Shown: positions 1-8,771, counted from the stretch's first letter. The stretch: DNA of 64,000 nucleotides from Prevotellaceae bacterium UBA1746 (GCA_002314875.1 DCHS01000002.1:15465-79464), one strand, 5' to 3'. The notes: generated by a model not told the origin, from the sequence alone. Made by a program: numbers and translations.

Positions 1-44
1 GATTTCCCGTCAAGTTCATCGTAACTTGATCAGATAATGACTTT

Positions 45-87
45 CGCTCCCGTGCTTCTATATTTATATTATAGGAGTGTGGGAGCG
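45..87. terminator. Long inverted repeat, probable terminator of the gene left of the window
   Basis: Bases 45-62 and 70-87 form an 18-bp stem with four G-U wobble pairs and a 7-base AT loop. The right arm is followed by ATTATTTT. It sits before the rimP promoter, so it most likely ends an upstream transcript. A frame with a stop at 22-24 could be the tail of that gene, but too little is visible to call it. Confidence 0.6.
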
Positions 88-157
88 ATTATTTTGCGTG
101 TCGAGAAGACAAAAACGAGCTTAATTGCTTATTTCCTTAAAAATATTAAGAAAATTA

Positions 158-188
158 TTTGGTAATATCACGAAAATCAGTACCTTTG
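158..188 (+). promoter_or_regulatory. Promoter of the rimP-nusA-infB operon
   Basis: TTTG at 158-161, a 19-base spacer and TACCTTTG at 181-188 match the Bacteroidota -33/-7 promoter consensus. Transcription should start near 192-195, giving a leader of about 135 bases before rimP. Confidence 0.75.
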
Positions 189-203
189 CACTCGAATTAA
201 GTT

Positions 204-236
204 GTGAGGGGCTTGCAAAGCTCCTCACTTCTTTTT
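204..236 (+). promoter_or_regulatory. Terminator-like hairpin in the rimP leader (attenuator candidate)
   Basis: Arms 204-214 and 218-228 pair over 11 bp with one G-U pair around a 3-base loop, then TTCTTTTT follows. The hairpin lies between the promoter at 158-188 and the rimP start at 327, so transcripts should meet it about 10 bases after initiation. It looks like an intrinsic terminator inside a leader. Gammaproteobacteria have a known rimP-leader terminator before the same operon; this one is not obviously homologous. Confidence 0.55.
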
Positions 237-326
237 AATAATGACATTTGCCCTTAAAGACAATTGCCCAATAACGTTGTTCTGTTCATGCTCACCCCAT
301 GGCTGAACGCAAATACTATCGTTTTA

Positions 327-794
327 ATGATTAGCAAAGAGACTGTAAAAACTTTAATCGATCAGTGGCTCGAGGACAAGGACTATTTCCTTACTGACCT
401 CACCATTAGCGCTGATGATCGTATCGTCGTGGAAATTGACCACGAGGAAGGTGTATGGATTGATGACTGCGTGGCACTGTCCCGTTTCATCGAAGGTGGT
501 CTTAACCGTGACGAAGAGGATTTCGAACTCGAAGTAGGCTCTGCAGGTATCGGTCAGCCTTTCAAGGTTCATCGCCAATATGAAATCCACACCGGCGATG
601 ATGTGGAAGTTCTTACCACCGCTGGTAAGAAGATGATCGGTGTCCTCACTGATGTCAGCGAAGACGGCATTGTTCTCACCACCGTAGAAAAGGTAAAGAA
701 GGAAGGTGAGAAGCGTCCCCACCTCGAAGAGGTAGAACACCCCCTCACTTTTGCTGAAATCAAGTGGACAAAGCTCTACATTGATTTTAAGTAA
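327..794 (+). CDS. rimP: Ribosome maturation factor RimP
   Basis: RimP binds the 30S subunit and helps assemble it in the cytoplasm. The 155-residue protein has the family layout: an N-terminal alpha/beta domain and a C-terminal SH3-like barrel, with the conserved linker visible as LEVGSAGIGQPFKVHRQY (the family normally has LEVSSPGL-RPL). The ATG at 327 is preferred over an in-frame ATG at 264 because the extra 21 residues are hydrophobic, match nothing in RimP, and the length from 327 is normal for the family. It is first in the operon rimP-nusA-infB, the order found in most bacteria, and lies behind a candidate attenuator. Identity rests on motif and context. Confidence 0.93.
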   Translation: MISKETVKTLIDQWLEDKDYFLTDLTISADDRIVVEIDHEEGVWIDDCVALSRFIEGGLNRDEEDFELEVGSAGIGQPFKVHRQYEIHTGDDVEVLTTAGKKMIGVLTDVSEDGIVLTTVEKVKKEGEKRPHLEEVEHPLTFAEIKWTKLYIDFK

Positions 795-856
795 AACCGG
801 AAAGTCTGAAAGTTCCGGCGCATCCCCCAGCAAACAAAATAAAAACACAATATACA

Positions 857-2131
857 ATGGCAAAGAAAGTAATAGAAGAACCCGTACAGACCCTCTTGGA
901 ATCTTTCACAGAGTTCAATGAGACCAAGCACATTGACAAGACCACCCTTCTGGGTGTTTTGGAAGAAAGTTTCCGCAGTGTTATCGCCAAGCTCTTCGGT
1001 AGCGATGAGAATTACACCGTAGTTGTTAACCCTGAAAAGGGTGACCTCGAAATTAGCCGCAGCCGTGAAGTTGTTGCTGATGGTGAAGTTGAAGACAGCA
1101 ACCGTCAGATCCCTCTTTCTGAAGCACAGCTTATCGAAGCTGACTTCGAAATCGGTGAAGATGTTACCGAACAGGTAAACTTTGAGAGCTTCGGTCGCCG
1201 TGCAATCCTTACCCTCCGTCAGACCCTTGCCAGCAAGATCCTCGAACTCGAACACGAAACCCTTTACAACAAGTATAAGGATCGTGAGGGCGAACTCATC
1301 TCTGCTGAAGTTTATCAGGTTTGGAAGAGCGAAGCACTTCTCGTTGATGCTGCAAAGAACGACCTCCTTCTTCCCAAGGCACATCAGATTCCTCGCGATT
1401 TCTATCGCAAGGGTGAAAACGTTCGCGCTGTCATCGAACGCGTTGACAACACCAACGGTAATCCCAAGATTTATGTAAGCCGTACCAGCCCCACTTTCCT
1501 CCGTCGTTTGCTCGAAGAGGAAATTCCTGAAATTGCTGACGGCATCATCCGCGTTGTTGACATCGCTCGTATCCCCGGCGAACGCGCTAAGATTAGCGTT
1601 GAAACCAGCGACGAGCACATCGATCCCGTAGGTGCTTGCGTAGGTGTTAAGGGTAGCCGTATCCACGGTATCGTTCGTGAACTCCACAATGAGAACATCG
1701 ACGTAATCCCCTTCAGCGCTAATACTGAACTCTACATCCAGCGCGCACTCAATCCCGCTCAGATCGTTGATATCAAACTCGATCCCGAAACCAAGAAGGC
1801 AGATGTTTATCTGAAGCCCGACCAGGTTAGTCTTGCTATCGGTAAGGGCGGCCAGAATATCAAGCTGGCTTCAATGCTCACCGGTTACACTATCGATGTA
1901 TTCCGTGAACTTGAAGAAGGTAAGGAAAGCGAAGACATCTATCTCGATGAATTCAATGACGAAATCGACCAGTGGGTTATCGATGCAGTTAAGAGCCTCG
2001 GCCTCACCACTGCTAAGGATGTTCTCAACGCTCCCCGTGATATGATTGTTACCCGTGCTGACCTTGAAGAAGAAACCGTTGACGATCTGTTAAGTGTCCT
2101 CCGCGCTGAGTTTGAGGATGAAGAAAGCTAA
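857..2131 (+). CDS. nusA: Transcription termination/antitermination factor NusA
   Basis: NusA binds RNA polymerase and nascent RNA and controls pausing, termination and antitermination. The 424-residue protein shows an N-terminal polymerase-binding domain, an S1 domain (roughly 135-205) and two KH domains; KH GxxG loops are visible as GVKGSR near residue 262 and GKGGQN near 329. The motif IARIPGERAKISVE between S1 and KH1 is typical of NusA. The C-terminus is acidic and lacks the tandem repeats of E. coli NusA, as usual in Bacteroidota. It starts 62 bases after rimP without a terminator, so it is cotranscribed. In other bacteria NusA affects its own operon leader, which matters given the leader hairpin at 204-236. 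Confidence 0.96.
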   Translation: MAKKVIEEPVQTLLESFTEFNETKHIDKTTLLGVLEESFRSVIAKLFGSDENYTVVVNPEKGDLEISRSREVVADGEVEDSNRQIPLSEAQLIEADFEIGEDVTEQVNFESFGRRAILTLRQTLASKILELEHETLYNKYKDREGELISAEVYQVWKSEALLVDAAKNDLLLPKAHQIPRDFYRKGENVRAVIERVDNTNGNPKIYVSRTSPTFLRRLLEEEIPEIADGIIRVVDIARIPGERAKISVETSDEHIDPVGACVGVKGSRIHGIVRELHNENIDVIPFSANTELYIQRALNPAQIVDIKLDPETKKADVYLKPDQVSLAIGKGGQNIKLASMLTGYTIDVFRELEEGKESEDIYLDEFNDEIDQWVIDAVKSLGLTTAKDVLNAPRDMIVTRADLEEETVDDLLSVLRAEFEDEES

Positions 2132-2212
2132 TGTTTCGATTCTGCATGGCAAATCCATACAGTAATCCAACATTAACCCTTTCTATCAACCTCTAAACAA
2201 CTCAAATAATAT

Positions 2213-5065
2213 ATGCGCATAAGTAAAGTAACAAAAGAATTCAATGTTTCCCTCAATAGCGTTATTGAGGTACTCAAGGAAAACGGCATCGAAGTAGAGC
2301 CCAACCTCAATACCAAGATTGACGACAGTCTCCACGAACTCTTTGCTAAGAAGTTCGGTGCAGACAAGGCCATGAAGGATGAGGCAAATTCACTCTTCAA
2401 GGAACGTCGCGACGAAAAGCAGGCTGCTCTTGATCAAGCTCGCGCTGATCGTGAAGCTGACAAGGCTGCAGAAGAAGCTGCTCGCGCTGCTGAAAAGGCT
2501 GCTGCTGAGGAAGCTGCTCGTGTAGCCGCAGAAAAGGCTGCCGCTGAGGAAGCTGCTCGTGTAGCTGCTGAAAAGGCAGAAGCAGAAACTGCTGCCCGCG
2601 CTGCTCAGGAAGCAGAAATCGCTGTTCCCGAAATCGTTACTCCTGAAGTTGTTGAGGAAGCTCCTGTAGAGGATGCTCCCCGTGCAAAGAAGGAGAAACT
2701 CACTGTTGAAGAGCGTGCAGAACGCATTGGTAGCGAAAATGAAGATGGTGTTTTCCAGCTTAAATCCGCTCCCACCGTCAGTGGTCCCAAGGTTCTCGGT
2801 ACCATCGACCTTTCCAGCCTCAACCAGACCACTCGTCCAAAGAAGAAGTCTAAGGAAGAGCGTCGTAAGGAAAGAGATGAAAAGCGTCAGGGTGCTCAGG
2901 GCCAGGCACAGGGTCAGGGCCAGAACGGCGACAAGAAGAAGCGTAACCGCATCGGTAAGGAACGCGTAGACGTTGCTGCCGAATCTCGCAATAATCAGGG
3001 CCAGAACCAGGGTCAGAAGAAGAATAACGGCGGTAAGAACCAGAACGGCCAGAATGGTCAGAATCAGGGTAACCGCAATAACCAGAACGGTCAGAATGGC
3101 CAGGGTCAGAATGGCAAGAAGCGTGGCAAGAACCAGCCTAAGCAGGAGCCTGTTCAGATCAGTGATGAAGATGTAGCAAAGCAGGTGAAGGAAACCCTCG
3201 CTCGTCTTCAGGGCAAGACCAAGGGTGCCAAGGGTGCTAAGTATCGTAAGGAAAAGCGTGAAGCTGCTCGTGAACGTGCAGAAGAACAGATGATGGAACA
3301 GGATGCACAGTCAAAGATCCTGAAACTCACCGAGTTCGTTACTGCAAACGAATTGGCAACCATGATGGATGTTCCTGTAACGCAGGTTATCGGAACTTGC
3401 ATGAGCCTCGGTATTATGGTTAGTATCAACCAGCGCCTTGACCAGGAAACCATCGACCTCGTTGCTGATGAATTCGGTTTCTCTACCGAATATGTCAGCG
3501 CAGAAGTAAGCGAAGCTATCGAAGAAGAAGTTGACCGCGAAGAAGACCTCGTAGAACGCGCTCCTATCGTAACCGTAATGGGTCACGTTGACCATGGTAA
3601 AACTTCACTCCTTGACCACATTCGTAACGCTAACGTAATCGCAGGTGAAGCTGGTGGTATTACCCAGCACATCGGTGCTTACAACGTTCGCTTGAAGAAT
3701 GGCCGCGAAATTACCTTCCTCGATACTCCGGGTCACGAAGCATTTACCGCTATGCGTGCTCGTGGTGCTCAGGTTACCGATATCGCTATCATCATCATCG
3801 CTGCCGACGATAATGTAATGCCCCAGACCAAGGAAGCCATCAACCACGCTGTTGCTGCGGGTGTTCCTATCGTCTTCGCTATCAACAAGATTGATAAGCC
3901 CGGAGCAAATCCCGATGCGATCAAGACCACTTTGGCTTCTATGAACTTCCTCGTTGAAGAATGGGGTGGTAAGTACCAGAGCCAGGATATTTCTGCAAAG
4001 AAGGGTCTCGGCGTTTATGAGCTTCTCGAAAAGGTGCTCCTCGAAGCCGATATGCTCGAACTTAAGGCAAACCCCAACCGTCGTGCTACAGGTACCGTCA
4101 TTGAGTCTTCTCTCGATAAGGGCCGTGGTTACGTTGCAACCGTACTCGTTAGTAATGGTACCCTCAAGCAGGGTGATATCGTGGTTGCAGGTACAAACTT
4201 CGGTCGTGTCAAGGCTCTTTTCAACGAGCGTGGTCAGCGCGTAAACGAAGTTGCTCCCGCTCACGCTGCAACCCTCCTCGGTTTCAACGGTGCTCCCCAG
4301 GCTGGTGACCAATTCCATGTAATGGAAAGCGAACAGGAAGCTCGTGAAATTGCCAACAAGCGTCTGCAACTCCAGCGCGAACAGAATTTCCGTACTGCCA
4401 AGATGCTTACTCTTGACGAAATCGGCCGCCGCCTCAAGTTGGGTGACTATCAGGAACTCAACATCGTGGTTAAGGGTGACGTGGACGGTTCTGTTCAGGC
4501 TCTCTCCGACAGCTTCATCCGTCTCTCTACTGAAAACATCCAGGTTAATGTTATCCATAAGGGTGTAGGTCAGATCAGCGAGAACGATGTTACCCTCGCT
4601 GCAGCTTCCAAGGCTGTTATTATCGGCTTCCAGGTTCGTCCTTCTGCCGGTGCTCGTAAGTTGGCAGAAAAGGAAGGTGTCGACATCCGCCAGTACTCCA
4701 TCATCTACGATGCCATCGAAGAAGTTAAGGAAGCAATGGAAGGTATGCTCAAGCCCATCGTTAAGGAAGAACTCACCGCTACCGTTGAAGTACGCCAGGT
4801 TTACCATATCTCCAAGGTGGGTTATGTTGCCGGTGCATACGTTATGGACGGTCGCGTGAGCCGCAGCAACAAGGCTCGCCTCATCCGCGAAGGTGTTGTT
4901 ATCTTTACCGGTGATATTGACGCCCTCAAGCGCTTCAAGGATGATGTTAAGGAAGTTAGTACAAACTTCGAGTGCGGTATCTCCCTCAAGGGTTGCCAGG
5001 ATATCAAGGAAGGCGACATCATCGAAACCTTTGCAGAAATCGAAGTTAAGCAGAAGTTACAGTAA
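2213..5065 (+). CDS. infB: Translation initiation factor IF-2
   Basis: This GTPase places initiator tRNA on the 30S subunit and promotes subunit joining. The 950-residue protein begins with the IF2_N fold (MRISKVTKEFNVSLNSVIEV), followed by a long low-complexity linker (about 75-370) made of EAARVAAEKA repeats and Gln/Asn/Gly/Lys-rich stretches. A second IF2_N domain is followed by the G domain with GHVDHGKT at about 456, DTPGHE and NKID near 559, then domains II-IV. Total length is normal for Bacteroidota IF-2. It is third in the rimP operon, 81 bases after nusA. Codon use is strongly biased (CTC, CGT, GAA), as expected for a highly expressed gene. Confidence 0.97.
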   Translation: MRISKVTKEFNVSLNSVIEVLKENGIEVEPNLNTKIDDSLHELFAKKFGADKAMKDEANSLFKERRDEKQAALDQARADREADKAAEEAARAAEKAAAEEAARVAAEKAAAEEAARVAAEKAEAETAARAAQEAEIAVPEIVTPEVVEEAPVEDAPRAKKEKLTVEERAERIGSENEDGVFQLKSAPTVSGPKVLGTIDLSSLNQTTRPKKKSKEERRKERDEKRQGAQGQAQGQGQNGDKKKRNRIGKERVDVAAESRNNQGQNQGQKKNNGGKNQNGQNGQNQGNRNNQNGQNGQGQNGKKRGKNQPKQEPVQISDEDVAKQVKETLARLQGKTKGAKGAKYRKEKREAARERAEEQMMEQDAQSKILKLTEFVTANELATMMDVPVTQVIGTCMSLGIMVSINQRLDQETIDLVADEFGFSTEYVSAEVSEAIEEEVDREEDLVERAPIVTVMGHVDHGKTSLLDHIRNANVIAGEAGGITQHIGAYNVRLKNGREITFLDTPGHEAFTAMRARGAQVTDIAIIIIAADDNVMPQTKEAINHAVAAGVPIVFAINKIDKPGANPDAIKTTLASMNFLVEEWGGKYQSQDISAKKGLGVYELLEKVLLEADMLELKANPNRRATGTVIESSLDKGRGYVATVLVSNGTLKQGDIVVAGTNFGRVKALFNERGQRVNEVAPAHAATLLGFNGAPQAGDQFHVMESEQEAREIANKRLQLQREQNFRTAKMLTLDEIGRRLKLGDYQELNIVVKGDVDGSVQALSDSFIRLSTENIQVNVIHKGVGQISENDVTLAAASKAVIIGFQVRPSAGARKLAEKEGVDIRQYSIIYDAIEEVKEAMEGMLKPIVKEELTATVEVRQVYHISKVGYVAGAYVMDGRVSRSNKARLIREGVVIFTGDIDALKRFKDDVKEVSTNFECGISLKGCQDIKEGDIIETFAEIEVKQKLQ
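2480..2590 (+). repeat. Tandem repeat encoding the Ala/Glu-rich IF-2 linker
   Basis: Three imperfect copies of a roughly 36-39-base unit encode the peptide pattern EAARVAAEKAA. Such linkers vary in copy number between strains and probably form a helical spacer. The neighbouring segment 2890-3130 is another low-complexity stretch coding for NGQ/GQN-rich sequence. Confidence 0.7.
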
Positions 5066-5141
5066 AAGAACTCAAGGCAATCGCCAAGAGCACACTGTAA
5101 GCCTCAGCAATCATATTCAATTTTGGAGATAATTAACAAAG

Positions 5142-5172
5142 AGCGGATTTTGTCGAACAATTTCCGCTTTTT
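5142..5172 (+). terminator. Terminator after infB
   Basis: AGCGGA (5142-5147) pairs with TCCGCT (5163-5168) and a T-run follows. It lies about 75 bases after the infB stop and closes the rimP-nusA-infB operon. Confidence 0.6.
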
Positions 5173-5183
5173 GTCTAAATGAT

Positions 5184-5214
5184 TTTGATAACTCATAATG
5201 TGAGTGTAACTTTG
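5184..5214 (+). promoter_or_regulatory. Promoter of the DUF4923-type lipoprotein gene
   Basis: TTTG at 5184-5187, 19-base spacer, TAACTTTG at 5207-5214. The coding start is at 5235. Confidence 0.7.
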
Positions 5215-5234
5215 CTCACGAAATCACATCGGAA

Positions 5235-5921
5235 ATGAAAAAGATTCTTTTTTCTGTAAGCGCTATGGCGCTCAGTCTTACCCTCACCAGCTGTGGTTTG
5301 GGTACTACTGGCAGCAGTCTTGTCAGTGGTCTTCTTGGTGGAAATACTGGTTCTACCGCCAGCAGCGTTGTTAGCGGTTTAGGAAGTGCTCTAACCAACC
5401 AGAACACCCTCGGCAATTTGCTTAGTACTTTCCTCGGTACTACCGCTGTCAGCGAAAGCACACTTTACGGAACCTGGACCTATCAGGGTGTTGACGTTGC
5501 TTTCGAAAGTGACAATCTCCTTTCAAAGGCAGGTGGCGCAGTTGCAGCTGGAACCATTGAAAACAAAATCGATGAACAGCTTTCTAAGTACGGCATCAAG
5601 AAGGGAAGCAGCAAGTTTACCTTCAACCAGGATAAGACTTTCAGCGCAACTCTTAGTGGAAAGACCATCAACGGTACATACACCTATGATAGTTCTTCTC
5701 GCAAGATTAATCTCGTTGCCGCTCTTGGTCTCTTCAACCAGACCGCTACCGTAGGAACTACAGCAAATGGCATCAGCCTCCTCTTCGAAGCAGACAAGAT
5801 GCTCAAGCTTGTTGGAACTGCAAGTTCTTTGCTCGGCAACAGCAACACAACTCTCAGCACCCTTTCCAGCCTTGTAAACAATTATAACGGCATGCAGATT
5901 GGTCTTGGCCTTGCCAAGTAA
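5235..5921 (+). CDS. Lipoprotein of the DUF4923 type
   Basis: The 228-residue protein starts with a lipoprotein signal ending in the lipobox LTSC (Cys about residue 20), so it should be anchored in the cell envelope. A Ser/Gly-rich flexible segment (about 21-70) leads to a compact C-terminal domain with GTWTYQGVDVAFES and later GTYTYDSSSRKINL, a pattern of small beta-rich Bacteroidota lipoproteins annotated as DUF4923. I infer that family from resemblance, not from a search. Function is unknown. It has its own promoter and is followed by a terminator, so it appears to be a single-gene unit. Confidence 0.75.
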   Translation: MKKILFSVSAMALSLTLTSCGLGTTGSSLVSGLLGGNTGSTASSVVSGLGSALTNQNTLGNLLSTFLGTTAVSESTLYGTWTYQGVDVAFESDNLLSKAGGAVAAGTIENKIDEQLSKYGIKKGSSKFTFNQDKTFSATLSGKTINGTYTYDSSSRKINLVAALGLFNQTATVGTTANGISLLFEADKMLKLVGTASSLLGNSNTTLSTLSSLVNNYNGMQIGLGLAK

Positions 5922-5992
5922 GAGTTGAAACCCTCTTTTCAATTCATTGGAAAGAATTTAAACACGAAGCATTTCTCGTATTTATAGTTTCG

Positions 5993-6036
5993 TACTGGCT
6001 ACTGTCAACAGCGGTTGATGGGGCCAGTATTTTTTA
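5993..6036 (+). terminator. Terminator after the DUF4923-type gene
   Basis: TACTGGC at 5993-5999 pairs with GCCAGTA at 6023-6029, with an inner GTCAAC/GTTGAT stem, then a run of T. Confidence 0.7.
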
Positions 6037-6094
6037 TTGACTTAGCAAAAGATTGAGACCGAAAAAGTTTTTTTTGAGATTTTATTTATTTTCT

Positions 6095-6125
6095 TTTGAA
6101 AATCGTAGGTAAAATCGTAATTTTG
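6095..6125 (+). promoter_or_regulatory. Promoter of the IMP cyclohydrolase/mre/rodA operon
   Basis: TTTG at 6095-6098, 19-base spacer, TAATTTTG at 6118-6125. The first gene starts at 6167. Confidence 0.75.
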
Positions 6126-6166
6126 CGCACAATATAAAAGTTACAACCTATTAGCAATCACTCAAT

Positions 6167-6760
6167 ATGGCCGCAACCAAGAAAATCAAGACTGCTCTCA
6201 TTTCAGTTTTCCACAAGGATGGTCTCGAGGAACTCCTCGCTGAACTCCATAAGAACGGTGTACAATTTCTCTCTACTGGTGGTACCCAGACCTTCATTGA
6301 AAGTCTCGGTTATCCCTGTCAGAAGGTAGAGGACGTAACGACTTACCCCTCCATTCTTGGTGGTCGTGTAAAAACCCTTCACCCCAAAATCTTTGGTGGT
6401 ATTCTCGGTCGCAGAGAACTTGAAAGCGATCAGCAGCAGATGGCTCAGTTTGAGATTCCCGAAATCGACCTCGTTATCGTTGATCTCTATCCCTTTGAGC
6501 AGACCGTTGCCAGCGGTGCTGACGATGCTGCTATCATTGAGAAGATTGATATAGGTGGTATCAGCCTCATTCGTGCTGGTGCAAAGAATTTCAACGATGT
6601 GGTTATCGTTCCCTCAAAGAGCGAATACAAGCCCCTCCTCGAAATCGTGCAGCAGCAGGGTGCGGAAACCACTATCGACCAGCGTCGCTGGTTCGCAACT
6701 CAGGCGTTCGGAGTAAGCAGTCACTACGACACTGCTATCCACGCTTGGTTTGCAAAGTAA
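6167..6760 (+). CDS. purH: Stand-alone IMP cyclohydrolase domain (N-terminal half of PurH)
   Basis: PurH makes the last two steps of purine synthesis: AICAR formylation and ring closure to IMP. This 197-residue protein matches only the N-terminal, MGS-fold cyclohydrolase half: ISVFHKDGLEELLAEL, FLSTGGT, GRVKTLHPKIFGGIL and DLYPFEQTV are typical. It ends at the usual domain boundary (SSHYDTAIHAWFAK then stop). The AICAR transformylase half, some 310 residues, is absent: the next start, mreB, comes only 36 bases later. No relic of the second half is visible, so this is a clean domain-level split rather than a frameshift. The transformylase must be encoded elsewhere. It heads the mre/rodA operon, a position held by full-length purH in other Bacteroidales as I recall. 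Confidence 0.88.
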   Translation: MAATKKIKTALISVFHKDGLEELLAELHKNGVQFLSTGGTQTFIESLGYPCQKVEDVTTYPSILGGRVKTLHPKIFGGILGRRELESDQQQMAQFEIPEIDLVIVDLYPFEQTVASGADDAAIIEKIDIGGISLIRAGAKNFNDVVIVPSKSEYKPLLEIVQQQGAETTIDQRRWFATQAFGVSSHYDTAIHAWFAK

Positions 6761-6795
6761 AAAATCATCAAAAAGTAAAACTATAGACATTTAGA

Positions 6796-7833
6796 ATGGG
6801 ACTTTTCTCCAATTTCTTTTCCATGAAGCGCGAGTTAGCGATGGACCTCGGTACTGCAAATACCATCATCATTGCTGATGGTGAGATTGCAGTAAATGAA
6901 CCTTCTGTAGTCGCTCTCGATCCCCACACCGAAAAGACAATCGCTGTCGGTGAACGCGCAAAACTTATGTACGAAAAGACCAATGACAAGATTCATGTGG
7001 TTCGTCCTCTCCGCGACGGTGTCATCGCAGACTTCAATGCTTGCGAATTGATGATGCGCGGTCTGATCAATATGGTAAGCACAGGTCGTCACCTCTTCAC
7101 CCCTACCCTTCGTATGGTGATTGGTGTTCCCTCCGGCTCTACCGAAGTTGAGCTTCGTGCAGTCCGTGACTCTGCAGAGCACGCTGGCGGTCGCGATGTT
7201 TACCTCATCTTCGAACCTATGGCAGCAGCTATCGGTATTGGTCTTGATGTTAATGCCCCTGAAGGCCAGATGGTCGTTGATATAGGTGGTGGTACTACCG
7301 AAATCGCTGTTATTTCTATGGGCGGTATTGTAAGTAACAACTCCATCAAGATGGCAGGTGACGACTTTACCGCTGACATTCAGGAATATATGGCTCGCCA
7401 GCACAACGTGAATGTTTCTGAGCGTATGGCTGAGCGTATCAAGATTAATGTAGGTTCCGCACTTTCTGAACTTCCTGCAAATGAAGCTCCCGAAGACTTC
7501 GTGGTACACGGTCCTAACCGTATTACGGCCTATCCGATGGAAATCCCCGTTTGCTATCAGGAAATCGCACACTGCCTCGAGCGTTCAATTGCCCGCATTG
7601 AGACTGCAGTTCTCAACGCTCTTTCAAACACTCCCCCTGAACTTTACGCAGATATCGTAAAGAATGGTATCTACCTCACTGGTGGTGGTGCTCTCCTCCG
7701 TGGTCTTGGCAAGCGTTTGACTGACAAAATCAACATCCCCTTCCATGTGGCTGAAGATCCTCTTCTCTGCGTTGCCAAGGGTACAGGCAAGGCTCTCGAA
7801 AACATTGATGAGTATCCCTGTCTCATGAGATAA
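6796..7833 (+). CDS. mreB: Rod shape-determining protein MreB
   Basis: MreB is the bacterial actin that forms membrane-bound filaments and directs lateral wall synthesis. The 345-residue protein has the actin-ATPase signatures: phosphate 1 loop MDLGTANTIII, phosphate 2 VVDIGGGTTEIAVI, and adenosine motif LTGGGALLRGL. Length and start (MGLFSNFFSMKRELAMDLG) are normal for Bacteroidota. It follows the cyclohydrolase by 36 bases and precedes mreC. A strong hairpin lies between mreB and mreC and may lower expression of downstream genes relative to MreB. Confidence 0.97.
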   Translation: MGLFSNFFSMKRELAMDLGTANTIIIADGEIAVNEPSVVALDPHTEKTIAVGERAKLMYEKTNDKIHVVRPLRDGVIADFNACELMMRGLINMVSTGRHLFTPTLRMVIGVPSGSTEVELRAVRDSAEHAGGRDVYLIFEPMAAAIGIGLDVNAPEGQMVVDIGGGTTEIAVISMGGIVSNNSIKMAGDDFTADIQEYMARQHNVNVSERMAERIKINVGSALSELPANEAPEDFVVHGPNRITAYPMEIPVCYQEIAHCLERSIARIETAVLNALSNTPPELYADIVKNGIYLTGGGALLRGLGKRLTDKINIPFHVAEDPLLCVAKGTGKALENIDEYPCLMR

Positions 7834-7841
7834 CAGAATAC

Positions 7842-7875
7842 AAGAGTTCTTCGACAAGCCTGTCGGAGAACTCTT
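7842..7875 (+). promoter_or_regulatory. Strong intercistronic hairpin between mreB and mreC
   Basis: Bases 7842-7855 and 7862-7875 form a 14-bp stem with one wobble pair and a 6-base loop. The tail is AAATATTAATT, not a T-run, so it is more likely a partial terminator, processing site or 3'-end stabiliser than a full terminator. Confidence 0.65.
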
Positions 7876-7896
7876 AAATATTAATTCCAATTCACT

Positions 7897-8760
7897 GTGC
7901 AAGTCCTATTAGACTTTCTTCGTCGGTATAATTATCTGTTTCTGTTTGTGGTGCTGGAGATTTTCAGCATCGTCTCTCTCGTGGAGTATAATAACTACCA
8001 GGGAAGCGCTTGGATGTCGGCTGCCAACGGAGCAGTTGCAGAAGTCAACTCCATCTATACAGATGCAGAATCCTTCATCAAGTTGCGAGAGGTCAATACG
8101 GAACTCAACAGTGCCAACACCCTCTTACAACAAGAGAACGAGGCTTTGCGTCAGGCTCTCCTCGACGCTACCCATGACACAACGCTGACCGAACGTCGCA
8201 TCCAACAGGAACTCGTAGGTTTCAACCAGATTCCTGCTAAGGTCATCAGCAACAAGGTTTGCGTTGGTGCCAATAACTACCTCGTAGTGAACAAGGGTAC
8301 GGCTGACGGCGTTCGAGCAGAAATGGGTGTTGTCAGCAGTGGCGGTGTTGTCGGCATTGTCTACCTCTCAGGAGCACATACCTCCATTGTTCTTCCTGTT
8401 ACTCACAGCAAATCCAGCATCTCTTGTAGTATCCGTGGCCAGTCCTATTTCGGTTATCTGCAATGGGATGGACGCAATACCCGTACGGCTTACGTTGATG
8501 ACATTCCCCGTTATGCCAAAATTAACAAAGGCTGCGTAGTTCAGACCTCTGGTTATTCCAATGTTTTCCCTCCCGGCATCTTCGTCGGTCGTGTGACCAA
8601 AGTGGGTAATTCATCCGACGGTCAGAGTTACCGTCTCGACATTGTCCTTGGAAATGACTTTGCCAGCCTTCGTGACGTCAATATCATCGCTACTCCTTAC
8701 AAGGCAGAGATTGACACGCTCAACAAACATGCTCTTCAATTGACGGAACAACCAGAATAA
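7897..8760 (+). CDS. mreC: Rod shape-determining protein MreC
   Basis: MreC links MreB to the periplasmic wall-synthesis enzymes PBP2 and RodA. The 287-residue protein has one N-terminal membrane segment (about 12-30), a coiled coil (NTELNSANTLLQQENEALRQ) and the periplasmic beta domain with NYLVVNKGTADGVRAEMGVV and VVGIVYL, typical of MreC. The start is a GTG; no ATG lies close enough to leave the membrane segment intact. It is followed after 11 bases by mreD. Confidence 0.95.
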   Translation: MQVLLDFLRRYNYLFLFVVLEIFSIVSLVEYNNYQGSAWMSAANGAVAEVNSIYTDAESFIKLREVNTELNSANTLLQQENEALRQALLDATHDTTLTERRIQQELVGFNQIPAKVISNKVCVGANNYLVVNKGTADGVRAEMGVVSSGGVVGIVYLSGAHTSIVLPVTHSKSSISCSIRGQSYFGYLQWDGRNTRTAYVDDIPRYAKINKGCVVQTSGYSNVFPPGIFVGRVTKVGNSSDGQSYRLDIVLGNDFASLRDVNIIATPYKAEIDTLNKHALQLTEQPE

Positions 8761-8771
8761 ACAGAATTACT

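Noticed and set aside
3605..4807. 400-codon open frame on the minus strand inside infB
   Set aside because: It is antisense to the conserved G domain and translates to a sequence without family features; codon bias of infB creates it.
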